DNA from: an uncultured Polaribacter sp.
GTDB lineage: Bacteria; Bacteroidota; Bacteroidia; Flavobacteriales; Flavobacteriaceae
Length of the DNA: 64,000 nt
Reading direction: 5' to 3'
NCBI RefSeq assembly: GCF_947503855.1
Contig: NZ_CANNFF010000004.1
Span: 124,001 to 188,000 of the forward strand
Every line of letters begins with the position of its first letter. Position 1 is the stretch's first letter. Of this stretch, positions 42,786 to 53,000 are shown in pieces. The notes under the pieces are model-generated. The model was not told the origin of the DNA, did not search any database, and was given only the letters and a program-made list of their open reading frames with translations. The position numbers and the translations under genes are program-made.

Positions 42786-45700
42786 ATGATGAAGTTTCCT
42801 AAATTATTTTTGTTTCTTTTCTTTTTTTTAACAACTATTCAAGTTAGCGCTCAAGATGAAGATGCTTTTATATTAAATTCGAGTATAGAATTGAGAGGTG
42901 GTGAAGAAATTCATATTTGGTTAATTAGCCGTTATATAGGTTATTCTAAGGATGTAGTAATTCCAGATAGTTTAAATATGGATTTTGGGTCATTATTTTT
43001 TAAGGCTCCAGTTCGTGAAATTAAAACGAAAAGTTTTAAAGACAAAGAACTAAAGACATTAGTCATTCCAAATACAATCAGTGTAATTGAATATGAAGCA
43101 TTTTATGATAATAACCTCACTTCGGTTACTATAAAAGCAACAACTCCTCCTAGATTACACGTGAACGCATTTAAAAAAAACCCCCCTTTTACACTTAAGG
43201 TACCGCAACAAAGTTTAAGCGCTTACAAAAACCACCCTACTTGGAAATTATTAAAACCTAGAGTAGAACCCACAATTACCTTTAACAATCAAACTAAAGA
43301 ATTTACAAATAATCCAATAACCTTAAATGCTACTTCAAATTCAGGAGGTAAAATAATTTACTCTATTGTTGAGGGTGGTTCAGCAACAGCAAGCCTTTCT
43401 GGAGAGAGAAATGAAATACTTCAGGTAACTAGTTTTGGAACGGTAAAAATTAGAGCAACCGTTCTTGAAAAAGGAGATTATGTCTCAAACAGTATAACAA
43501 GTACCTTATTTATAACGCCAGATATAGGGGCTGAATTTAGTAAAGATGGTTTTGTATATAAGGTTATAAAAAACACCATTCCATTTGAAGTTTCAATTAA
43601 GGGATATACAGGGGCTAAAAAAGCAATTACTATTTCAGAAACCGTGGCGTACTCAGGCATTGACTACACCATAACCGCTATTGAAGAAAAAGCATTTTGG
43701 AAAGGAGATTTAGAGGAAGTTGAGATTTTGGGCCCTATTACTACTATTGGGGAATTTGCTTTTATGTATAATAATTTAACCAATATTAACTTACCACAAA
43801 CCATACAAAGTATTGGGCAACATGCATTAGGTGACAATAACTTATCAAATATTAACATCCCAAATTCACTTACAGTTCTTGAGACTGCTGTTTTTAGCAA
43901 TAACAAGTTAACAGAGGTTGTTATACCTGAAAATATTACTGAAATTAAGCTCTGGGCCTTTGCTGGAAATAATGAAATGACAACAGTAACACTCCCAAAA
44001 TCATTACAGAAAATAGGCAATCGTGTATTTGAGTCTAATTTGGAAGAGGTTATTGTACACGCAGTAACCCCTCCAACAATTTCTGATCCATTTAATAATT
44101 TTTTTAGATCTGAAGATTTACTTGTAGTAGTTCCAGAAGGGCGTTTATCTGCCTATAAAAATGATGAAGAGTGGAAAAAACATCTATTAAAAGAGAAACC
44201 TAGCATTAATTTTGAAGATATTAGTATTCCATTTTCAGAAACAATTACGCTAAATGCTACTTCCAATTCTGGAGGTGCTATTTCCTACGAAATCGTGCAA
44301 GGGGGCACAACTACTGCAAATCTTTCTGGTGCAAACAATCAAATAGTACAGCCAACAAATTTAGGTAGTTTGCATATTAAAGCAAAGATTGCAGCAAATG
44401 GAGATTATTTAGCAGCAGAAAAGACCGCTGTTATTACCTTAACCCGAAGAAATGAATTTATAAAAGAGGGGATACACTACAAAATAGTTGGTGGTTATTC
44501 TGTTAGTATTACGAATTATTCAGGTACTGATACAGAATTAATTATACCAAAAGAAGTAATAGATTTGGGTCGTTTATATACAATAACAATTATTGAAGAC
44601 AATGCATTTAAAAACAAACAAATAACAAAAATAAGAATTCCTAAATGGATGAATAGAATAGAAGAAAATGCATTTCAGGATACACCACTAAATTATGTGA
44701 TTCTTGACTCTGACAACCCTCCTACGTTTACCTCAAATACTTTTGATTCTAATGCAAATTTCAAATTACAAGTAGATCCTACAGATATAAATAAGTATAA
44801 AAATAGTCCTTGGGCTGTTTATTTACCAAAAGTCTTGCCAAGTATTAGTTTCTATAAAGCATCCGTTAATTTATCAGAAAATATAACTTTAAAGGCTAGC
44901 TCTAATTCTAGAGGTAAAATTACGTATACGATTGTACCAGAGGGCACTACCGCTGAAGCAACATTATCGGGCGAAAATAATAAAGTTTTTACCCCAAAAA
45001 CGATGGGTGAAGTGGTCATTAAGGCTTCGATAGATGAAGAAGGAGATTACTTAACTCACGAAAAAACAGCAGTTATAACAATAAAACCTAGTAATAAGTT
45101 TAGTATCGACGGGTTACAATACCAGATAAACTCTAATACTTCTTACACGGTAACAATTATAGATTATACAGGAGAAAATAGGAACATAAACATCCCAGAA
45201 AGTGTTGAATACCTAGGTAACAGCTACTCTGTTACTGTTATTGGGGCGAGTGCTTTTATAAACAAAGGTATAACAGAGGTTCATATTCCCAACACCGTAA
45301 AAACAATTGAACATAAAGCTTTTGTAAATAACCAACTTAAAGAAGTAATACTTCCAAATTCAATAAACCAAATACATAAGCTTGCATTTGCGAATAATCA
45401 AATATCACATATTGAGATACCAGCTTCCATAACTGATCTTAATGCTGGTATTTTCGCCAATAACGAACTAACAGAGGTTCATATTAATGGACAAATTGAA
45501 TCGATGACTTCGGTTAGTTTTTATAACAACCCAATTTCTAAAATTTTTCTTAAAAACCTTACACTACCAAGAACAGATGGTAAACCTTTTGGAGACAACA
45601 ATAATATAATTATTCAGGTGCCTTATGAGCAACTAGCGCAATATAAATCTAATGTAAATTGGAGAGATTATACCTATTCTACTATGCCTGACCTAAATTT

Positions 45701-48700
45701 TTACGATGTTACTAAAAAGTTTTCAGAAAGTATTGAATTGAAGGCAAGTTCTGTATCTGATGGGGAAATTACGTACACTATTTTACCAGGAGGGACTGCA
45801 ACAGCTACCCTTTCTGGAGAACGCAACCAATTTTTAAACCCTACAAATACAGGAACCATTAAACTAAAAGCCAGTATTGCAGCAAAAGGATCTTATTTGG
45901 CTACTGATACAACAGCTACCTACACTATTGTTAACAGAACAGAATTTGAAAAAGAAGGTATTGTATATGCAGTTACTACAACAAAGGAAACGCCAACTGT
46001 AGAAGTTATTGATTATACAGGAGCTTCAAAAGAAGTAAGCATACCAAGCAATGTAAATGATGCAGGTATTACGTATACAGTGACTAGTATTGGCACAAAA
46101 GCGTTTTATGCTAATGGACTATCCAGTATTGATCTTTCAAATTCAATTGTAAAAATTGGACCTCAGGCATTTCAATTTAATAATTTGACTGACCTAATAC
46201 TACCCGAATCTTTAACAGAAATTGGTTTGGCAGCGTTTAATTATAATAGTTTGACTACTATTATATTACCTGAATCTTTAAAAAATATAAAAAGAGGTAG
46301 CTTTGCTAATAATAAAATTAAAGAGGTTACTATCCCTGCTTCTGTGACATATATGGAAGAATTGATTTTTATAAATAATTCTTTAGAACACGTTGTTCTT
46401 AATGCAACAATTCCTCCAGACACAGATAATGGTAAGCTATTTCCAGAAAATTTGAAACAGTTAATAGTACCCTTCTCTAGTATAACTGCCTACTGGCAAA
46501 CTGAAGTATGGAGAAAATACAAACCACAAGCAATACCACCCTTAGCGTTAGAAGATTTTAACACTACTTACGGAACAGAAAAGAACTTACCAATCAGCAC
46601 TAGCTTTAATACCAATTTAAGTTATAAAATTATCGAGGGAGGTTCTGGGAAAGCGGTTATTTCATCAGATAATACAACCTTTACACCTATTGAAGTCGGT
46701 ACCGTATTAATTGAGGCAACATCTTTAGAAAGTGAGCGGTATTTAGAGGTAAAAGACACCATAACAGCCACTATAGTTAAGAAACCTATCACTATAGAAG
46801 CGATTGCTAGTTCAAAAGTGTATGGAGATACAGACGCACCTTTACCGCTAAAAATAGCGGGTGAAGAAACCAATACCAGCGCATTAAATTCTACCTTCTT
46901 TTTAAATGGTAATGATCAATTATCCGGAGCTCTTACCAGAGCAAATGGCGAAACTGTTGGTGAATATGCCATTACCTCCACATTAGCAAACCCCAACTAT
47001 GATATTACTTTTACAGGAGCAACTTTTACCATACAAAAAAAGGAAATTACGGTCACTGCAGATGTAGTATCGAAACAATTTGGTAATGAAGACCCTGAGT
47101 TTACGTATCGTGTAACGCCTTCAGGAATAGACCTAACAAGTGTTAACGGAACGCTAACCAGAGAGGCTGGAGAAAACGTTGGGAGCTATGAGATAACATC
47201 TTTGTTAACAAGTAATAACTTCACGATTAATTATACCCCAGCAGCACTTACCATTACTAAAAAACCATTAACAGTAAAGGCGATAGATAAAGAACAAGTT
47301 TACGGTGAGGAGTCAGTTGCGTTTAGCTATGAGGTGTTACCAGCGCTTACAGAGAATGAATCTTTAGATATTTTTATGTTTAAAGGATCAACAAGCACTG
47401 ATCCTGGTAGATATTTAATACACATCGAAGGGAATAATTCGAATTATGCTGTTACTTGGGAAAAAGGCATATACACTATTAAAAAGAAACCTCTTATTAT
47501 TACTGCAAATCCGATAACACAAGTTTATGACGCTGCAGAAAAACCACTTACCTATAGTTTAAGTGAGAATTTAGTGGGTAATGATGTACTAACAGGGACG
47601 TTAGCAAGAGAAGCAGGTCAGCTTCCTGGAACCTATACCATAAGTTCTACTTTAAGTCATCCTAATTATGATATTACGTATAAAGAAGCCAACTATGTAA
47701 TCACTAAAAAAAGCATAACACTAACAGCACACGCTAAAACAAAAGTGTATGGAGCACAAGATCCAGCACTTACCTATTCACTATCTGACGTTCTTATTGA
47801 TGGTGTTAGTTTACAAGGTGGTTTAATTAGAGAAAGTGGTGATGCCCCAGGCACTTATGAAATTCGCTCAAATATTTCACATCCTCTTTATGATATAACG
47901 TATATACCTGCAGATTTTACGATTACAAAAAAACCACTTACCATAACTGCAGATAGTAAAATAGTTGAGTATGGAGAAGAAGCTAAACCACTAACATATA
48001 CCTTAAGTGAAGGTTTAGTGGGGACAGATAATTTAGTAGGACAGCTTTCAAGAGAAACTAGAGAAACTGTTGGCATTTACCCTATAACTTCTTCACTATC
48101 ACATCCTGGGTATAATATAACCTTCGTAACTGCTAATTATGAGATTACCAAAAAACCAATCACCATTTCTGCTGAAGATAAAGCTATTTTTTATGGAGAT
48201 ACTGACGTTCCATTAACATATACAACAGAACCAGCAATCGTTAATGGAGATGTGTTTTCTGGAGAATTAACTAGAGCAGAAGGTAAAGAAGTAGGTGAAT
48301 ATCTTATTTCATCTACAATAGCCAATTCCAATTACGACATCACGTTTGAAAGTGCTAAATACATCATTGCAGACAGAAAAATTACAATCAAAGCACACAA
48401 TACAGTAAAACTTTATAATGATCCAGATCCTGAATTAAAATACACTGTTGTTCCTGGTTTAATAGGTAATGATGAACTTACAGGCTCTATAACAAGAGCT
48501 TCTGGAGAGGAGCTTGGTGATTATCAAATTAGCTCAACCTTAGTTAATGATAAATATGAGATTACTTTTGAGCCTGGAACCTTCTCTATTTTGCCTCAAA
48601 AGGTTTTTGAAAAAGATGGTTTTATTTTTGAAATTATTTCAGCAATTTCTCCTTATACTGTAAAGTTAACTGGAGTTAATTTTAATGTTCCAGACATAAC

Positions 48701-51700
48701 AGAGATAACAGAAGTAACGATTCCAAATACGGTAGAAAATTCTACCATTACGTATACAGTAACCGGAATTGGTGATAATGTTTTTCTAAATATGACAGGA
48801 TTAGTAAAAGTAAACTTACCAAATCAGCTAGCCTTTATTGGGACAGGTGCTTTTCAAAATGCCGCTTTAAACGCTATTACATTTCCAAACACGTTATTAG
48901 AGATTGGTAATTATGCCTTTAAAAATAATAATCTAGAAGAGGTTGTTTTAACTGATAATGTTCGTTTCATTGGGGCTGGAGCTTTTGAAAATAATAATAT
49001 TGCTACAGTAAGTTTGCCAGAGCAACTTGAAATTATTGAATCTGAAGCCTTTGCAGGTAATAAATTAACAGAAATTGATTTACCGGATGCACTAACTTAT
49101 ATTCAGCCAGCATGTTTTAAAAACAATTTACTTTCTAGAGTTTCATTGCCAGAAAACCTATTTATCATTGGAGAGGAAGCTTTTTCAGGAAATGAATTAA
49201 CAGAACTAGCGTTGCCTAAATTGTTGATGGAAGTTGGTATTAAGGCTTTTGCCGGAAATAAACTCAAACACATAATGGTTTCAAATCAACTTATGATGCT
49301 TGGTATGGAGGCATTTAATCAACCTGAAGACAAATTTGAGTATATTATTGTAGACACTCCAGAGCCTCCTATGATTGAAGAATTTGTGAGCTTAAATGCA
49401 ACTTTTGGAAAAAATCCAGAAAATATAAAAGTTCTCGTTCCTGCAGCACAGTTAGCAGTGTATGAAGAGCATCTTTTTTGGAACCTGTATCAGTTACAAG
49501 CAATGCCAGAGATACTTTTTCAAGATACAGTTGTTACCTTTGGTGATACACTAAACTTAGAAGCCTCTATCGTTGATGTAGAAGGTGATTTTGAATTTTT
49601 TATTGAAAATGGAGGAACCGGTTTAGCCAGCTTATCTGGGGTTAATAATTCTGTATTATCTACAAATAGAGCTGGAGAAGTATTGGTAAAAGTAGTATTT
49701 ACAGAAGCTAACGGTTATTATCAACTAGAAAAAACAAGTACCATAACCATAGCTAAAAAAGACATTGACATCATTGTAAATAGCCAAAGTAAATTTTTCG
49801 GCGATGAAGATCCAGCGTTAACGTATCTAAAACCAAAACAATTAAGGGATATAAATTTAGATGGAGGCTTATATAGAGTTTTAGGAGAACAAGTAGGTAC
49901 TTACGAGATTAAATCAACACTTAACAGTCTTAATTATAATATAAATATTGAGAAAGCAGACTTTACTATCAAGAAAAAAAGTATTAGTGTAGCTGTAGGT
50001 GAAGTTACTAAAATTTATGGAGAAGTAGATCCTGAAATTACCTATCAACTGCCACCAACTTTTGATTGGATAGATCTAAAAGATATTAAAGGAAATTTAA
50101 CAAGAGAAGCAGGAGAAGCTGTGGGCACCTATAAAATAACTTCTTCTCTCGAAAGTGAAAATTTCGAGATTCATACAGTAATTGAAGATTTTAAAATTTT
50201 ACCACGACCAATTACGTTAACAGCCAATGAAAGTTCAAAAACATATGGAGATGAAGATCCTGTATTTACGTATTCACTATCAGAAAAATTATTAAATGAA
50301 GACAAGTTAGAAGGATCTTTAACGAGAGTTCTTGGCGAAGATGTAGGGACCTATGCAATAGAAAGCACATTGCAAAACCCAAATTATGATATCGATTTTG
50401 TATCAAAAAACGTAACAATTACCCCAAGAAAAATTTTTGTTATTGCAGATAATGTTACTAAATCATATGGCACTCAAGATCCTGAGTTAAGTTATACACT
50501 TTCTGAACCCCTATTAAATAACCAAGTTTTACAGGGAAGTTTATCGAGAGAATCTGGAGAAAATGCGGGAACTTATACAACAATTAGTAATTTTTATAAC
50601 TCTAATTATGATATTGATTTTATTTCATCAGAATTTATAATTGTACCTAAACAAATTTCTGTAGCTGTCTCAAACACAAAAGTATATGGCGAACCAGACC
50701 CAGAATTTAACTATACGCTTTCAGATGAATTAATAGGGAATGATACACTTACAGGAACTATAACTAGAGCTACTGGCGAAGATGCAGGGTCCTATGCATT
50801 TATAAGTACTTTAGAAAACTCAAATTATAGTATTTCTTTAGATCCCTCAGAATTTATTATTACACCAAAACCAATTACAGTAACTGTTCCAAATACAAAA
50901 ATGTATGGTAACCCAGATCCAGAATTTAACTATACACTTTCAGATGAATTAATTGGTAATGATACGCTTACAGGTTCTATAACTAGAGCGTTTGGTGAAG
51001 ATGTAGGTACATATTTATTAATAAGTAATTTAGAAAATTCAAATTATAATATCTCATTAACTTCCTCAGAATTTACAATTACTCCAAAACTAATTACGGC
51101 AACAGTATACCCAGATAATAAAATATATGGAGATGAAGAACCAATACTAAATTATGAGTTATCAGATTTTCCGCTAGCAACAGACAACTTAACAATTAAC
51201 ATCTCTAGAGAGACAGGTGAAGATATTGGTACCTATACATTAACAAGTTCATCTAATAATAGTAATTATAATATAGCCTTAAGTTCTTCAGAATTTAAAA
51301 TTACACCTAAACCGATTACAGTATCACTGTTTATAAATACTAAAGTCTATGGTGAAGCTGACCCTGAACTTACCTATATCTTATCTGAAAGTTTAATCGG
51401 TTCTGATGCCTTAACTGGACAGCTTTCTAGAGAGCCTGGAGAGGATGTAGGAACTTATGCCATCTCTAGTTCACTGGAAAATGCAAACTATACTATTGAC
51501 TTTACTGCTAGTACTTTTGAGATTACTCCTAAACCGATTGCAATAAATGCAAATCCAATCACTAAAGTCTATGGTGAAGCTGACCCTGAACTTACCTATA
51601 CCTTATCTGAAAGTTTAATTGGTTCTGATGCCTTAACTGGACAGCTCTCTAGAGAGCCTGGAGAGGATGTAGGAACTTATGCCATCTCTAGTTCACTAGA

Positions 51701-52928
51701 AAATGCAAACTATACTATTGACTTTACTGCTAGTACTTTTGAGATTACTCCTAAACCGATTGCAATAAATGCAAATCCAATCACTAAAGTCTATGGTGAA
51801 GCTGATCCAGAACTTACCTATACCTTATCTGAAAGTTTAATTGGTTCTGACGCCTTAACTGGACAGCTTTCCAGAGAACCTGGAGAGGATGTAGGTACTT
51901 ATGCCATCTCTAGTTCACTAGAGAATGCAAACTATACTATTGACTTTACTGCCAGTACTTTTGAGATTACTCCTAAACCGATTGTAATAAATGCAAATCC
52001 AATCACTAAAGTCTATGGTGAAGCTGATCCAGAACTTACCTATACCTTATCTGAAAGTTTAATTGGTTCTGATGCCTTAACTGGACAGCTTTCTAGAGAG
52101 CCTGGAGAGGATGTAGGAACTTATGCCATCTCTAGTTCACTAGAAAATGCAAACTATACTATTGACTTTACTGCTAGTACTTTTGAGATTACTCCTAAAC
52201 CGATTGCAATAAATGCAAATCCAATCACTAAAGTCTATGGTGAAGCTGATCCTGAACTTACCTATATCTTATCTGAAAGTTTAATCGGTTCTGATGCCTT
52301 AACTGGACAGCTTTCTAGAGAGCCTGGAGAGGATGTAGGAACTTATGCCATCTCTAGTTCACTAGAAAATACAAACTATACCATTGACTTTACTGCTAGT
52401 ACTTTTGAGATTACTAAGGCTTCTCAAATAATTACATTTGATTCATTAGCTGAAGAGAATATTAATAGTAAAACAATCGTTTTAACAGCAGAGGCAACAT
52501 CTGGTTTATCTATTTCTTATACAAGTTCTAACGAATCTATTGCAACAATACTGGGTAATGAGCTTACAGTTATTGCTACTGGTACTGTAATTATTACTGC
52601 AAGTCAAGAAGGTAACGCTAATTATAAAGCAGCAGATCCTGTTTCGCAAGAATTAAGAATAGTAACTTTATCTGTTTTAGAGGAAGAATTTAAATCTAGA
52701 GATGTGATGATCTATCCAAACCCTTCAAATAGCTTCATACAAATTAAAGGCATAAAAGATCAGGGTTATACGGTATCTATTTTTAATATTGAAGGGAAAC
52801 TTATTAAAAAAGTTTTTAATTACTTGACTAAAAATAAGATTGAAATTAGTAATCTAAAAAATGGAACTTATATTTTAAAAATCACAAAAGATAAGAAGCT
52901 TGTTACAAAAAAGTTTTTAAAAATATAA
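42786..52928 (+). CDS. Giant T9SS type A surface protein with BspA-type LRRs and about 20 MBG modules
   Basis: About 3380 residues; the start could be any of GTG 42783, ATG 42786 or ATG 42789, all leaving a good signal peptide (FLFLFFFLTTIQVSAQ). Residues 30-1330 alternate BspA-like leucine-rich blocks (phrases such as LPKSLQKIGNRVF and VVIPENITEI) with Ig-like strands (KATLSG, TATLSGERN); a module beginning with the phrase KDG/KEG plus aromatic residues recurs five times (DNA near 43535, 44455, 45100, 45940, 48605). MBG modules follow at 1335-1935 (eight) and 2322-3215 (twelve, the last five nearly identical), then an Ig-like domain and a type A sorting domain (MIYPNPSNSFIQIKG, ending KKFLKI). 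Likely a secreted adhesin. The AraC-type gene upstream and Kelch gene downstream may control it. Confidence 0.92.
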   Translation: MMKFPKLFLFLFFFLTTIQVSAQDEDAFILNSSIELRGGEEIHIWLISRYIGYSKDVVIPDSLNMDFGSLFFKAPVREIKTKSFKDKELKTLVIPNTISVIEYEAFYDNNLTSVTIKATTPPRLHVNAFKKNPPFTLKVPQQSLSAYKNHPTWKLLKPRVEPTITFNNQTKEFTNNPITLNATSNSGGKIIYSIVEGGSATASLSGERNEILQVTSFGTVKIRATVLEKGDYVSNSITSTLFITPDIGAEFSKDGFVYKVIKNTIPFEVSIKGYTGAKKAITISETVAYSGIDYTITAIEEKAFWKGDLEEVEILGPITTIGEFAFMYNNLTNINLPQTIQSIGQHALGDNNLSNINIPNSLTVLETAVFSNNKLTEVVIPENITEIKLWAFAGNNEMTTVTLPKSLQKIGNRVFESNLEEVIVHAVTPPTISDPFNNFFRSEDLLVVVPEGRLSAYKNDEEWKKHLLKEKPSINFEDISIPFSETITLNATSNSGGAISYEIVQGGTTTANLSGANNQIVQPTNLGSLHIKAKIAANGDYLAAEKTAVITLTRRNEFIKEGIHYKIVGGYSVSITNYSGTDTELIIPKEVIDLGRLYTITIIEDNAFKNKQITKIRIPKWMNRIEENAFQDTPLNYVILDSDNPPTFTSNTFDSNANFKLQVDPTDINKYKNSPWAVYLPKVLPSISFYKASVNLSENITLKASSNSRGKITYTIVPEGTTAEATLSGENNKVFTPKTMGEVVIKASIDEEGDYLTHEKTAVITIKPSNKFSIDGLQYQINSNTSYTVTIIDYTGENRNINIPESVEYLGNSYSVTVIGASAFINKGITEVHIPNTVKTIEHKAFVNNQLKEVILPNSINQIHKLAFANNQISHIEIPASITDLNAGIFANNELTEVHINGQIESMTSVSFYNNPISKIFLKNLTLPRTDGKPFGDNNNIIIQVPYEQLAQYKSNVNWRDYTYSTMPDLNFYDVTKKFSESIELKASSVSDGEITYTILPGGTATATLSGERNQFLNPTNTGTIKLKASIAAKGSYLATDTTATYTIVNRTEFEKEGIVYAVTTTKETPTVEVIDYTGASKEVSIPSNVNDAGITYTVTSIGTKAFYANGLSSIDLSNSIVKIGPQAFQFNNLTDLILPESLTEIGLAAFNYNSLTTIILPESLKNIKRGSFANNKIKEVTIPASVTYMEELIFINNSLEHVVLNATIPPDTDNGKLFPENLKQLIVPFSSITAYWQTEVWRKYKPQAIPPLALEDFNTTYGTEKNLPISTSFNTNLSYKIIEGGSGKAVISSDNTTFTPIEVGTVLIEATSLESERYLEVKDTITATIVKKPITIEAIASSKVYGDTDAPLPLKIAGEETNTSALNSTFFLNGNDQLSGALTRANGETVGEYAITSTLANPNYDITFTGATFTIQKKEITVTADVVSKQFGNEDPEFTYRVTPSGIDLTSVNGTLTREAGENVGSYEITSLLTSNNFTINYTPAALTITKKPLTVKAIDKEQVYGEESVAFSYEVLPALTENESLDIFMFKGSTSTDPGRYLIHIEGNNSNYAVTWEKGIYTIKKKPLIITANPITQVYDAAEKPLTYSLSENLVGNDVLTGTLAREAGQLPGTYTISSTLSHPNYDITYKEANYVITKKSITLTAHAKTKVYGAQDPALTYSLSDVLIDGVSLQGGLIRESGDAPGTYEIRSNISHPLYDITYIPADFTITKKPLTITADSKIVEYGEEAKPLTYTLSEGLVGTDNLVGQLSRETRETVGIYPITSSLSHPGYNITFVTANYEITKKPITISAEDKAIFYGDTDVPLTYTTEPAIVNGDVFSGELTRAEGKEVGEYLISSTIANSNYDITFESAKYIIADRKITIKAHNTVKLYNDPDPELKYTVVPGLIGNDELTGSITRASGEELGDYQISSTLVNDKYEITFEPGTFSILPQKVFEKDGFIFEIISAISPYTVKLTGVNFNVPDITEITEVTIPNTVENSTITYTVTGIGDNVFLNMTGLVKVNLPNQLAFIGTGAFQNAALNAITFPNTLLEIGNYAFKNNNLEEVVLTDNVRFIGAGAFENNNIATVSLPEQLEIIESEAFAGNKLTEIDLPDALTYIQPACFKNNLLSRVSLPENLFIIGEEAFSGNELTELALPKLLMEVGIKAFAGNKLKHIMVSNQLMMLGMEAFNQPEDKFEYIIVDTPEPPMIEEFVSLNATFGKNPENIKVLVPAAQLAVYEEHLFWNLYQLQAMPEILFQDTVVTFGDTLNLEASIVDVEGDFEFFIENGGTGLASLSGVNNSVLSTNRAGEVLVKVVFTEANGYYQLEKTSTITIAKKDIDIIVNSQSKFFGDEDPALTYLKPKQLRDINLDGGLYRVLGEQVGTYEIKSTLNSLNYNINIEKADFTIKKKSISVAVGEVTKIYGEVDPEITYQLPPTFDWIDLKDIKGNLTREAGEAVGTYKITSSLESENFEIHTVIEDFKILPRPITLTANESSKTYGDEDPVFTYSLSEKLLNEDKLEGSLTRVLGEDVGTYAIESTLQNPNYDIDFVSKNVTITPRKIFVIADNVTKSYGTQDPELSYTLSEPLLNNQVLQGSLSRESGENAGTYTTISNFYNSNYDIDFISSEFIIVPKQISVAVSNTKVYGEPDPEFNYTLSDELIGNDTLTGTITRATGEDAGSYAFISTLENSNYSISLDPSEFIITPKPITVTVPNTKMYGNPDPEFNYTLSDELIGNDTLTGSITRAFGEDVGTYLLISNLENSNYNISLTSSEFTITPKLITATVYPDNKIYGDEEPILNYELSDFPLATDNLTINISRETGEDIGTYTLTSSSNNSNYNIALSSSEFKITPKPITVSLFINTKVYGEADPELTYILSESLIGSDALTGQLSREPGEDVGTYAISSSLENANYTIDFTASTFEITPKPIAINANPITKVYGEADPELTYTLSESLIGSDALTGQLSREPGEDVGTYAISSSLENANYTIDFTASTFEITPKPIAINANPITKVYGEADPELTYTLSESLIGSDALTGQLSREPGEDVGTYAISSSLENANYTIDFTASTFEITPKPIVINANPITKVYGEADPELTYTLSESLIGSDALTGQLSREPGEDVGTYAISSSLENANYTIDFTASTFEITPKPIAINANPITKVYGEADPELTYILSESLIGSDALTGQLSREPGEDVGTYAISSSLENTNYTIDFTASTFEITKASQIITFDSLAEENINSKTIVLTAEATSGLSISYTSSNESIATILGNELTVIATGTVIITASQEGNANYKAADPVSQELRIVTLSVLEEEFKSRDVMIYPNPSNSFIQIKGIKDQGYTVSIFNIEGKLIKKVFNYLTKNKIEISNLKNGTYILKITKDKKLVTKKFLKI
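51309..52418 (+). repeat. Five tandem 222-bp MBG repeats
   Basis: The anchor TAAAGTCTATGGTGAAGC recurs at 51341, 51563, 51785, 52007 and 52229, an exact 222-bp (74-codon) period. Units 2 and 3 encode identical proteins; units 4 and 5 differ by one to three residues; unit 1 differs mainly in its first 12 residues. Nearly all differences at DNA level are silent or single bases. Confidence 0.95.
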
Positions 52929-53000
52929 CCTATCTAAAAAACTGTTGAGACACAATATTTAAATTTAAATTAATCTATAATTCTTATGATAATATAAAAA

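Noticed and set aside
51309..52418. CRISPR-like regular spacing of repeats
   Set aside because: Units are 222 bp with no spacer/repeat alternation, all in frame inside a large gene; they encode MBG modules.
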